Of a stretch of 64,000 bases of DNA, positions 7,901-14,371 are shown piece after piece. The translations under genes and the position numbers were made by a program. Origin of the DNA: CAZRHH01 sp964599885 (GTDB lineage Bacteria; Chloroflexota; Dehalococcoidia; DSTF01; JACRBR01); assembly GCA_964599885.1 (NCBI GenBank), contig CAZRHH010000012.1:5957-69956 (forward strand), written 5' to 3'. The notes below the pieces were generated by a model. The model was given only the letters and a program-made list of their open reading frames with translations. It searched no databases and had not been told where the DNA came from. Numbering within the stretch: position 1 is the first letter of the stretch; each line of letters starts with the position of its first letter.

Positions 7901-9791
7901 CGGGCCGATCGTCGCCGGCGTGATGGCGATCTTTCTCGTGCTGCTGGCCGGCAACCTCAAGGCTGTGCAGCACCTGTACTTGAACTTCAGCAACATCAGT
8001 CCGTGGCACACCGACGTGGCGCTGCTGAACGGCCCCGTCGTCATCGCCGGCGGGTTCTACGAGATCATCTTTGGCGAGGCGACGCTGCGGCAAGTGGCGT
8101 TCGGCTACGACTGGTGGGATCCCAGCCGCGCGATCGACGTCATCAATCCATCAACCGAAGTGACGCCGATCAGCGAGTTTCCGTTCTGGACGTTCTTGTT
8201 CGCCGATCTGCACGCGCACCTGATGGCGATCCCGTTCGCCCTGACCGCGCTCGGCATCGGCGTCGCCGTCGTGCTGAACTTCTCGCGGCTCAACCCCGCG
8301 CGCCTCGACGTGCGCAACAGCGTCCGCACGCGCGAAATCGCAAGCTGGTCGATGGTCGTCATTCTTGGCCTGATCGTCGGCGCGCTGCGCTGGATCAATA
8401 CGTGGGACTTTCCGCCGTTCCTGCTGCTCGCCGCCGCGGCGCTGTTCATCGGCGAGCGCACAAAGTACGGCGCGTTCACGCCGAAAGCGCTCGGGATGGG
8501 CACGCTGAAGTCGATCGTGATGGCTGGACTGACGTTCGCGTTCTTCTTGCCGCTGGCGAGCAACTACGACGCGTTCTACAGCAGCACCGATCCATCGACG
8601 CAGACGACGGCGCTGCACGACTTCCTGAGCCACTTCGGCATTCTGCTGCTGCTCTCTACCGGCTTCATCGTCGTCATGCTCGAGCGTTCGCTCAGCCGCA
8701 ACGGCGAAGTGCGCTCGATCCTCTTCGGCCGGCGCCGCTCGCGCACGCCGATCGACACCGCGCCCGTGATGGCGGCGATGATCGTCGGCGCGGCCGCGCT
8801 GATCTGGTACTTCAGCGACGACCGGGGCGCCGTGATCGCGCTGTCCGGCGTCGGACTCGTCGCGATCGCGATCGTCGCCTGGCGAGAGGTGCGCAATCCA
8901 TCGCCGACGGGGCCGATCTTCCTGATGATCTACGCGATGATGGCCGTCGGCCTCGGCCTCTCAGGCGGCGTCGAGATCATCACGCTCGAAGGCGACATCG
9001 GCAGGATGAACACCGTCTTCAAGTTCTACCTGCATGTGTGGCTGCTCTGGGGCATCGTCAGCGCCTACGGGCTCTGGTACATCTTTGGCGTGTTGCAACC
9101 GCAGGAGGCGTTTCTGCGGCGCGCCGGCGCGTTCAACGCAACGCTCATCCGCGTCCCGCGCTACGGGTTTGCGGCCGCTACGGTACTCGTGCTTGCGCTC
9201 GCACTCGTCTATCCGTACTTCGGCACGCGGGCGCGTATTCATGACCGCTTCGACCCCGCGCAGGGCGCGAGCAACAACGGCATGGACTACATGGAGAACG
9301 CGGTGTACGGCGACGGCGGGGGCGCCGTTGGCGGCGAACACGTTCTCAAGTACGACCGTGACGGCATCAATTGGCTGCGCGAGAACGTCGACGGCACGCC
9401 GGCGATCATCGAGGGCACGACGCCGCTGTATCACTGGGGCGCACGCGTGTCGATTTACACCGGCTTGCCGACCGTACTCGGCTGGGACCACCACCAGCGG
9501 CAGCAGCGCGCGGCGTTCGGCGACACGATCCGCAAGCGCGGCGAAGACGTCAACACGTTCTACGGCACGCCGGATATCCAGGCGGCGCGCACCATCCTCG
9601 CGCGCTATCACGTCGAGTACGTGATTCTGGGCAACGTCGAGCGGAACTACTATCCGGGCGGGCTCGCCAAGTTCGAAGACGGTCTCGGCGGCGCGCTCGA
9701 ACTCGCATACGAGAACCCCGGCATGCAGATCTGGCACGTCATCCCGGAGGATGAGCTGCCGGACGCGGTGAACGTGGATTCGGGGCGCTAG
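4932..9791 (+). CDS. GT39-like plus DUF2298 (YYY-family) fusion, giant multi-pass membrane protein
   Basis: A 1,619-residue protein with two membrane modules. The N-terminal half (about residues 1-790) looks like a GT39/ArnT-type glycosyltransferase: a first transmembrane helix near residue 45 is followed by WDEGQHLHPDERF (about residue 69), the acidic catalytic loop of such enzymes. The C-terminal half (about 790-1619) is a DUF2298 domain with GGEKPMDYAYFN, the diagnostic YLNYYYFGQF near residue 920, FADLHAHLMAIPFA and INTWDFPPF. The family is known mainly from Chloroflexota and archaea and is assumed to handle polyprenyl-linked sugars. Start ATG 4932 overlaps the methyltransferase stop, which argues for translational coupling. 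Fusion of both halves in one chain is longer than the stand-alone members. Function is inferred from family only. Confidence 0.85.
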   Translation: MAEFEVPGRRTDAEHDTAPEAATTTRPAARTRMVTSARSWLRANWLVAAALTWIAIFAFALRVENVNWDEGQHLHPDERFLMIVTSDMRAPGSIGEYFNSETSEFNPYNKRDSFVYGTFPLFLNKTVAEWIDRDADGSTHQTADWFRGALQGLGLADMENESGGLDFDGGYNSQTVGRVISAIFDVLTILLLFELGRVLFGKRVGLLAAALLSVTVLNIQYSHFFGSETFLTFFVTAVIYFSVRIWKYGGWPNYVLAGAAIGFALATKLSAMPVLIMPALAIIMHAWPQIEALYRWLTGRRPPWQREAPASRARVNWGALLLPALGGISVLAMAGLVFRIFQPYAFASTGFFDVFQWNLSLRDDVLNVSAIRHFEFLKPKHYLDLSEPYRKDIGNLLQQQSGSDFPPNVQWIGRTKYVFPASNIVIWGLGLPLALATAGGMIFGAWRTVKRRDFAAFLPIIWIAVLFLFIGRGFNPTMRYFLPMYPMMVLLAAYGIISLWDYARSGRAAAMASRWPERFGALRRFAAPAMAAAAALAVAGAFVWGLAFIEVYRQDISRVQATHWINENVPPGSSITSNEWDDGLPLNLPGEPNNAYEGLQLKPYVPDWDEAKVFELVDTLDRADYVAETSNRLYDSIPRIPARYPNTVLYYEYLFDGTLGFEKVAEFDNYPRLFGVIDVPDQSSEEAFTVYDHPKVTIWKKADTWDRDRALALLMPELSGAAVQVTPGNGAQNALYFTPDVRETQAEGGTYRNLFNPNSVFNDHPLIVWLLAMELAALALVPLAVMLFRGLPDRGFLLTKPLGVLVLSYLAYAPASIGLMKFTRAEIALGLALMLIVGGATGWLWRGEIASWFKARWRFIAFCEAMFLTVFVGAYWVRMQNPDLWHPARGGEKPMDYAYFNGVLRTTDLTQGPIDPWHAGGYLNYYYFGQFISATVTKLTAIVPEVAYNLIVPMFFALAAAATFSIAYNLADATRQFMKRRPGGKRISAGGPIVAGVMAIFLVLLAGNLKAVQHLYLNFSNISPWHTDVALLNGPVVIAGGFYEIIFGEATLRQVAFGYDWWDPSRAIDVINPSTEVTPISEFPFWTFLFADLHAHLMAIPFALTALGIGVAVVLNFSRLNPARLDVRNSVRTREIASWSMVVILGLIVGALRWINTWDFPPFLLLAAAALFIGERTKYGAFTPKALGMGTLKSIVMAGLTFAFFLPLASNYDAFYSSTDPSTQTTALHDFLSHFGILLLLSTGFIVVMLERSLSRNGEVRSILFGRRRSRTPIDTAPVMAAMIVGAAALIWYFSDDRGAVIALSGVGLVAIAIVAWREVRNPSPTGPIFLMIYAMMAVGLGLSGGVEIITLEGDIGRMNTVFKFYLHVWLLWGIVSAYGLWYIFGVLQPQEAFLRRAGAFNATLIRVPRYGFAAATVLVLALALVYPYFGTRARIHDRFDPAQGASNNGMDYMENAVYGDGGGAVGGEHVLKYDRDGINWLRENVDGTPAIIEGTTPLYHWGARVSIYTGLPTVLGWDHHQRQQRAAFGDTIRKRGEDVNTFYGTPDIQAARTILARYHVEYVILGNVERNYYPGGLAKFEDGLGGALELAYENPGMQIWHVIPEDELPDAVNVDSGR

Positions 9792-9796
9792 GTTTT

Positions 9797-9816
9797 CCGC
9801 AGATGTCGCAGATGGG
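9797..9816. repeat. Short duplicated-motif repeat (CGCAGATGT CGCAGATGG)
   Basis: A 20-base stretch just after the GT39-DUF2298 stop contains the same 8-base word twice (GCAGATG at 9-base spacing). Its reverse complement reads ATCTGCGACATCTGCGG, almost identical to ATCTGTGACATCTGTGG at 40417-40433, also intergenic. Confidence 0.45.
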
Positions 9817-9858
9817 TTGGATGAAAGCAGTCGATTGACGCTCGGCGTTGGCCGAACC

Positions 9859-9882
9859 GGGACGGACCTAAAGGTTCGTCCC
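9859..9882. repeat. Imperfect palindrome/hairpin between convergent genes
   Basis: GGGACGGACCT (9859-9869) and AGGTTCGTCCC (9872-9882) pair over 11 positions, with one G-T pair, around an AA centre. It lies between two convergent genes (stops at 9791 and 9929), so it may end transcription from both sides, although no T-tract follows. It could equally be a REP-like element. Confidence 0.45.
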
Positions 9883-9928
9883 CACGTCTCGCCTCTCGCC
9901 ACCTTACCCAGGTCGATGACCGTTCTGG

Positions 9929-10168
9929 CTAGGCTACCGCGAGTCGTACCCGGGAGACGTAACTCTCGACCGCGCTGCTATCACCTATTGCTTGTTCGAT
10001 CTGCTGCTCGCTGGCGACCTCAAAGTAGCCTTCCAGCGCTTCGATAAGATTGCTCCGAGCCTGTGCGACCGTATCACCCTGGCTGGCGATACCGATCTCC
10101 GAGCAGAGCGCCACGAAGCCGTCACCTTCACGCGTAATGATGGCAGTCAAATCTAACGTTCGCGTCAT
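9929..10168 (-). CDS. HicB-family antitoxin-like protein
   Basis: A 79-residue protein with the HicB-like fold signature: a short beta-strand, the DGFVALCSEIGIASQGDT core (about residues 16-33), and the A-x3-L-x-EALEGYF helix. HicB proteins normally neutralise the small RNase toxin HicA. No HicA-like frame is visible on either side, so this is either a solitary HicB-like regulator or the remnant of a pair; in many genomes such solitary versions are common and of unknown role. Start ATG 10168 is preceded by GGAGG at 7-base spacing, and a TATGCT -10-like element lies upstream. It diverges from ffh across an 85-base gap holding an inverted repeat at 10202-10226. Confidence 0.75.
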   Translation of the reverse strand: MTRTLDLTAIITREGDGFVALCSEIGIASQGDTVAQARSNLIEALEGYFEVASEQQIEQAIGDSSAVESYVSRVRLAVA

Positions 10169-10201
10169 GGGTTCGCCTCCGCAGCCAGCATACCGCTTCG
10201 C

Positions 10202-10226
10202 GCGGCGCCCCGGCCTATGGCGCCGC
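10202..10226. promoter_or_regulatory. 8-base inverted repeat in hicB-like/ffh divergent region
   Basis: GCGGCGCC (10202-10209) and GGCGCCGC (10219-10226) are perfect inverted copies around a 9-base loop. The site lies between the divergent start codons and could be an operator for the HicB-like protein or simply GC-rich chance symmetry. Confidence 0.3.
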
Positions 10227-10238
10227 ACCCGACCCTGA

Positions 10239-10244
10239 TACACT
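10239..10244 (+). promoter_or_regulatory. -10 element of ffh, leaderless type
   Basis: TACACT ends 9 bases before the ffh ATG (10254), which puts the expected transcription start within about 2-3 bases of the start codon. The bases between contain no ribosome-binding site. No good -35 box is visible. Confidence 0.5.
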
Positions 10245-10253
10245 GCCACATCT

Positions 10254-11588
10254 ATGCTTGAAGCTCTCTCAGACAAGCTGTCCGGCGTTTTCCAGAAGCT
10301 TGGCTCCCACGGCACCATCACCGAAAAAGACCTCGACGAAGCGATGCGCGAGGTCCGCATCGCGCTGCTCGAAGCGGACGTCAACTTCAAGGTCGTGCGC
10401 GAGTTCATCAAGACGGTGCGCGAACGCGCGCTCGGCTCTGAGGTGCTGCAGAGCCTGACCGGCCCGCAGCAGGTGATCGGCATCGTCAACGAGGAGCTGA
10501 TCAATATCCTCGGCGGCGCGCCATCGACATTGCAGATGGCATCGAAGCCGCCGACGGTGCTGATGCTCGTCGGCCTCAAGGGCTCCGGCAAGACGACGAC
10601 GGCCGCGAAGCTGGCGCTTCACATGCGCAAGCAGGGCGCGCGACCGCTGCTCGTCGCCGCCGACCCATACCGAATGGCCGCGGGCGAGCAGCTCAAGGCG
10701 CTGGGCAAGCAACTCAGCATGCCGGTGTTCGATGGTACCGAGGGGCAGACGCTGCCCGAACTGTGTACCGCATCACTGAAAGAAGCGACGCGGCAGGGCG
10801 CGACGGTGGTGATCGTCGATACCGCCGGCCGCTCGACGATCGACGGCGACATGATGTCCGAAGTGTCGGCGATGAGCGCCGCGCTGACACCGAACGAAAC
10901 GTTCCTCGTGCTCGACGCGATGACCGGACAAGAAGCCGTCAACGTGGCGCAGGAGTTCCACAACCAGCTCAACGTCACCGGCATCATCGTTTCGAAGATG
11001 GACGGCGACGCGCGTGGTGGCGCCGTGCTGTCGATCCGCGCCGTCACCGGACTGCCGGTGAAGTTCATCGGGACCGGCGAGAAGGCCGACGCGCTGGAGC
11101 CGTTCTTCCCGGACCGCTTCGCCTCGCGCATCCTCGGCATGGGCGACATGGTCGGCCTGATCGAACGCGCGAAGGATGCGATCAGCGAGCAGGACGTCGC
11201 CGCGATCGAGAAAAAGATGAAGTCGAAGAGCCTCGATCTCGAGGACTTCCTGATGCAGTTTCAGCGCATCAAGAAGATGGGCCCGATGAACCAGCTCGTC
11301 GACATGATCCCCGGGATGGGCAACATCAAGCGCCAGATGAAGGTCGACAGCCTCGATGACAGCTTCTGGAACAAGGCAGAGGCCGTCGTGTACTCTATGA
11401 CGCCGGAGGAACGCAAGCGCCCGGAGATCATCAACGGCAGCCGCCGCAAGCGGATCGCCGCGGGCAGCGGCACGACGCCGCAGGAAGTCAATCAACTGCT
11501 CAATCAATGGAAAGAGGCGAAGAAGATCATGCAATCCTTCGCCGGTGGCAATCGCTCAGGATTCCTGAACATGTTCGGGGGAAGGTAA
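10254..11588 (+). CDS. ffh: Signal recognition particle GTPase Ffh (SRP54)
   Basis: A 444-residue SRP GTPase that binds signal sequences of nascent membrane and secreted proteins and docks them on FtsY at the inner membrane. The N-terminal helical domain (about 1-90) precedes the G domain with P-loop GLKGSGKTTTAAK near residue 110, AADPYRMAAGEQL, DTAGRS and SKMDGDARGGA. The C-terminal M domain (about 300-444) is methionine-rich, with the RNA/signal-binding GPMNQLVDMIPGMG and IINGSRRKRIAAGSG stretches. Length is typical. It heads an operon with rpsP, khpA and rimM, separated by 4-6 bases. The 5' end appears leaderless (see -10 at 10239). Confidence 0.97.
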   Translation: MLEALSDKLSGVFQKLGSHGTITEKDLDEAMREVRIALLEADVNFKVVREFIKTVRERALGSEVLQSLTGPQQVIGIVNEELINILGGAPSTLQMASKPPTVLMLVGLKGSGKTTTAAKLALHMRKQGARPLLVAADPYRMAAGEQLKALGKQLSMPVFDGTEGQTLPELCTASLKEATRQGATVVIVDTAGRSTIDGDMMSEVSAMSAALTPNETFLVLDAMTGQEAVNVAQEFHNQLNVTGIIVSKMDGDARGGAVLSIRAVTGLPVKFIGTGEKADALEPFFPDRFASRILGMGDMVGLIERAKDAISEQDVAAIEKKMKSKSLDLEDFLMQFQRIKKMGPMNQLVDMIPGMGNIKRQMKVDSLDDSFWNKAEAVVYSMTPEERKRPEIINGSRRKRIAAGSGTTPQEVNQLLNQWKEAKKIMQSFAGGNRSGFLNMFGGR

Positions 11589-11592
11589 CACC

Positions 11593-12036
11593 ATGCTACG
11601 CATCCGTCTTCGGCGCGTCGGTAAGAAGAAGCAGCCGCAATACCGGCTCGTCATCGCCGACTCCCACGCACCGCGCGATGGCGCGTTCATCGAGACCGTC
11701 GGCACGTACAACCCGCTGACCGATCCGGCGACGATCACGCTCAAGGAAGACAGCATCAAGGGCTGGCTGAGCAAGGGCGCCGTGCCGTCCGAGCGCGCCG
11801 TGAAGATTCTCGCCAGCCAGGGTCTCGTGCCGGCGCCCGTCTACGCGCCGAAGGCGAAGAAGGCCAAGCCCGAAGCCGAGGCCGCAGCACCGGCGGCGGC
11901 AGCAGCCGCCGCACCGGCGAAGGCCGAGAAGCCGGCTGATGACGCGCCTGCGGCAGAAGCGCCCGCTGACGAACCGGCGGCCGAAGCAGCTCCGGCAGAA
12001 GAAGCGCCCGCCGAAGCCGCCACCGACGAAGCCTAG
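11593..12036 (+). CDS. rpsP: 30S ribosomal protein S16 with long Ala/Glu/Pro tail
   Basis: Ribosomal protein S16, needed for assembly of the 30S body domain. The first 80 residues carry the canonical start MLRIRLRRVGKKKQPQYRLV and the ADSHAPRDGAFIETVGTYNP motif. Normal S16 is about 80-90 residues; here the chain runs to 147 because of a low-complexity tail (about residues 83-147) made almost only of Ala, Glu, Pro, Lys and Asp. The tail is probably disordered and solvent-exposed on the ribosome. The gene starts 4 bases after ffh with a GGGGGAAGG ribosome site. Confidence 0.97.
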   Translation: MLRIRLRRVGKKKQPQYRLVIADSHAPRDGAFIETVGTYNPLTDPATITLKEDSIKGWLSKGAVPSERAVKILASQGLVPAPVYAPKAKKAKPEAEAAAPAAAAAAAPAKAEKPADDAPAAEAPADEPAAEAAPAEEAPAEAATDEA

Positions 12037-12042
12037 GCCGCG

Positions 12043-12273
12043 ATGAAAGAGCTGATCGAGTACATCGCGAAAGCGCTCGTCGATTCACCTGATGACGTGA
12101 AGGTGACGCAGGAAGAAGAGCGCGGACGCGTCGTCATCCGCCTGCACGTCGCCGAAGACGACTACGGCAAAGTGATCGGCAAGGGCGGCCGCATCGCGCA
12201 GTCGATGCGCGCGTTGCTCAAGGTCGCCGCGGTCCGCAGCGAAGAGTACGCGTCGCTCGAGATCGGCGACTAA
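12043..12273 (+). CDS. khpA: KH-domain RNA-binding protein KhpA
   Basis: A 76-residue single type-II KH domain protein. It has MKELIEYIAKALVDSPDDVKVTQEE at the start and the RNA-binding G-x-x-G loop in VIGKGGRIAQSMRALL near residue 47. KhpA proteins form a global RNA chaperone pair with KhpB in Gram-positive lineages and lie between rpsP and rimM in many bacteria, exactly as here. It starts 6 bases after rpsP and ends 6 bases before rimM, so all are likely translated from one message. Confidence 0.93.
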   Translation: MKELIEYIAKALVDSPDDVKVTQEEERGRVVIRLHVAEDDYGKVIGKGGRIAQSMRALLKVAAVRSEEYASLEIGD

Positions 12274-12279
12274 GCGCCG

Positions 12280-12936
12280 GTGCCCCGCGCCCGCCCGCCA
12301 CGCCCGCGCCGCAGCGCCTCCACAGCAGCCAAGCCCGCAAGCGATGCCGCATCGACGCCAGCCGGCGCATCGAGCGACGCGGTTGCACCTGCACCGCCGA
12401 CCTCATCCGCGACACCGCCACGCAGAAGGCCGCAAGCCGAGCCCGACGCCGGCTACGTCGCCGTCGGCCGCGTGCTGGGGCCGTTTGGGCTGAAGGGCGA
12501 ACTGAAGGTCCAGAGCCTCACCGACAACGACGCCCGCTTCGCTCCCAAATCAAAACTCTGGGCCGGACAGCAACCGGTCAGCGTCGCCACGTCGCGGTTC
12601 GCGCAGGGGCTCGTGTACGTCACGCTCAAGGGCTTCACCGACCGCGACTCCACGGATCAGTTTCGGCACGCGATGCTGCAGATCCCCGAAGACGCGCTGC
12701 CGCCGCTCGAAGAGGGCGAGTACTATCGCTTCCAGCTCATCGGCCTCGACGTGGTCGACCGCGAAGGCGCCTCGCTCGGCACACTCGCCGAGATCATCGA
12801 GACCGGCGCCAACGACGTGTACCGCGTCCACCCGCCGGAGGGCGCCGACGTGCTGCTCGCGGCGCTGCATGATGTGATTGTGAGCATCGATCTGGCGGCG
12901 CGGCGGATGGTGGTGGATCCGCCGGCGTGGCGGTGA
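12280..12936 (+). CDS. rimM: 16S rRNA processing/maturation factor RimM
   Basis: RimM assists maturation of the 30S head by binding S19. The conserved part begins near residue 59 with GYVAVGRVLGPFGLKGELKV, followed by the tRNA-type beta-barrel and then the PRC-barrel half with EYYRFQLIGLDVVDREGASLG, NDVYRVHPPEG and a final VDLAARRMVVDPPAW-like end. The first 58 residues are a low-complexity Arg/Pro/Ala/Ser extension not needed by the family; the start is GTG 12280, and a shorter internal start is possible but none with a clear ribosome site is seen. trmD and rplS, which commonly follow rimM, are absent here. Confidence 0.93.
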   Translation: MPRARPPRPRRSASTAAKPASDAASTPAGASSDAVAPAPPTSSATPPRRRPQAEPDAGYVAVGRVLGPFGLKGELKVQSLTDNDARFAPKSKLWAGQQPVSVATSRFAQGLVYVTLKGFTDRDSTDQFRHAMLQIPEDALPPLEEGEYYRFQLIGLDVVDREGASLGTLAEIIETGANDVYRVHPPEGADVLLAALHDVIVSIDLAARRMVVDPPAWR

Positions 12937-12994
12937 GGGGGTCGTCAGTCGCTTCATTCCTCGGGTAGAGTATCTAGCGATCTAAGGCTGAAAC

Positions 12995-14077
12995 ATGACC
13001 TTGACCCTGACGTACCTCACACGCGATTACATTGTGCAGGCAGCCGACCGGCTCCTCACGAGGGGCGGTACGGAGTTCGACCCGAGCGCGAACAAGATCG
13101 TACTCCTCTCCGCCAGGGATGGAATCGCTTCGATCGTCTATTCCGGAACCGCCTACATGGGAGATCAGCCCACTGACAATTGGATCGCGGACACTCTCCG
13201 GAGCGCGATTGACGCAGAATTCGACTTTCCCCGGCGAAGCGGAGTGCGCCTCGGCTTGACCGTCAACTCAGCAATGATCTCCTTACGGGACGCGATGTCG
13301 GCGACGTGTCCTGAGATTGCTCGCGAGACGAAGCATTTCGAACTATCCATCTTCGTGGCAGGGTGGCAGACCAGTGGGAGGCGGATCTGTCCTGTGGTTT
13401 TCAAACTTCGATCATCGGCGCGAAACAAGCCTCCGTGGGTCGCGCTATTCGCGGCGAAGCCTCGCGACTGGTGCAGCGATGCCCCTCGGAGTGTGCACTC
13501 GTTGCCGACGTTCCCCCAGCATCGAGCGTCGATCAACGAACTTTGCGCTCGCCTTACGCCGACCTTAAGTCGAGCGCAAGCAGCAAGTCATATCAGCCAA
13601 ACTATCGCCGACATCTCTACCGCCAACCCTCTTGTCGGCCCGAACGTCCAATACGTTGTCCTCCCGCGAAAGACCGACGAAGCAGTCGAGGTCCACTATG
13701 CCCCCGCATCTGACACTCCATCCTTTACGGATGGAGTGTCTCAACACCCGGCGTCCTACACGCCTTGGATTATCGGGTCGAGCGGATCCTTTTCACCGAG
13801 CGTCGTCGCCGGGAGCGACGCCGGGCTTGGCCTGGACACACGCTGGTTCTCATTTCATGCGCCGTCCCCCGTCGAGGAACGCTCCGGTGGATGGGAACTG
13901 ACGTCTGCTTACGCATCGATGAAGCGCCCAAATCGAGACGGGGTGAGGGAAAAGCCAAGAGAACCGAGTTCTCTACCGTTGGCAGCGGAGCCCAGGGCGG
14001 GACACCAATGGGTCAATGGGCGCTACGAGCCAATCCCGGCGAAAGATGACGACACATCAACGCGAGCCAATGTTTGA
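12995..14077 (+). CDS. Orphan proteasome-beta-like Ntn hydrolase (predicted)
   Basis: A 360-residue protein of no firmly named family. Counting from the Thr exposed when the initiator Met is removed, it shows Thr1, Asp17 (in AADRLLT, positions 15-21) and Lys33 (ANKIV), the same numbering as the catalytic Thr1-Asp17-Lys33 of 20S proteasome beta subunits, whose consensus is VLAADRRAT at 13-21. A Gly-containing strand (YSGTAYMGD) follows near 48-56, and a helix plus strand near 185-210 (NPLVGPNVQYVVLP) fits the end of an Ntn fold. The last 130 residues look disordered apart from HQWVNGRYEPIP. The fold and activity are inference. Base composition is visibly less GC-rich than the ribosomal genes before it, hinting at transfer. 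AAGG lies 9 bases before ATG 12995. Confidence 0.6.
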   Translation: MTLTLTYLTRDYIVQAADRLLTRGGTEFDPSANKIVLLSARDGIASIVYSGTAYMGDQPTDNWIADTLRSAIDAEFDFPRRSGVRLGLTVNSAMISLRDAMSATCPEIARETKHFELSIFVAGWQTSGRRICPVVFKLRSSARNKPPWVALFAAKPRDWCSDAPRSVHSLPTFPQHRASINELCARLTPTLSRAQAASHISQTIADISTANPLVGPNVQYVVLPRKTDEAVEVHYAPASDTPSFTDGVSQHPASYTPWIIGSSGSFSPSVVAGSDAGLGLDTRWFSFHAPSPVEERSGGWELTSAYASMKRPNRDGVREKPREPSSLPLAAEPRAGHQWVNGRYEPIPAKDDDTSTRANV

Positions 14078-14099
14078 CTAACGCGCTTGCGTTCACCAT

Positions 14100-14270
14100 T
14101 CACTTCCCGCGAGCGTGCTTCTTTTCGCTGTGGTGCTTGTTTACCGTCGCGGCGGCGATCGCTTTGGCGCGCTTTAGCGGACGGCCATCTTCTAGTGCGC
14201 TTTCCTTGATGTGTTCGTACATGCGCTGCTCTTTGTCGCTGACGCTCGGCAGATGTTGCTTCTTAGGCAT
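14100..14270 (-). CDS. Small basic conserved protein (plasmid-stabilisation-like)
   Basis: A 56-residue very basic protein, MPKKQHLPSVSDKEQRMYEH at its start, with a KRAKAIAAATVNKHHSEK motif at its end. It resembles a group of short proteins of about 60 residues that databases often name plasmid stabilisation protein and that share the DK-x-R-x-x-x-HI...A-x-x-TVNK pattern; no real function is known for them. The start ATG 14270 is fixed by a near-perfect GGAGGTGA ribosome site 4 bases upstream. It converges on the Ntn-hydrolase gene, with only 22 bases between their stops. Confidence 0.7.
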   Translation of the reverse strand: MPKKQHLPSVSDKEQRMYEHIKESALEDGRPLKRAKAIAAATVNKHHSEKKHARGK

Positions 14271-14371
14271 CTCGTCACCTCCACATAGAAGCGTAGTGGT
14301 GCGGAGGTGTAGGTCGCGTAACACGCTGGCGTCTCAACTGTGCATTCCGCAGCGCGAACCAATCGCCTCCG

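Noticed and set aside
7679..9244. 521-codon frame on the plus strand inside the DUF2298 half
   Set aside because: Composed mainly of Arg, Ala and His in the +1 frame of a well-supported gene.
9929..10591. 220-codon minus frame containing the HicB-like sequence
   Set aside because: Only the last 79 residues are protein-like; the upstream part is antisense to ffh, and a good ribosome site lies before ATG 10168.
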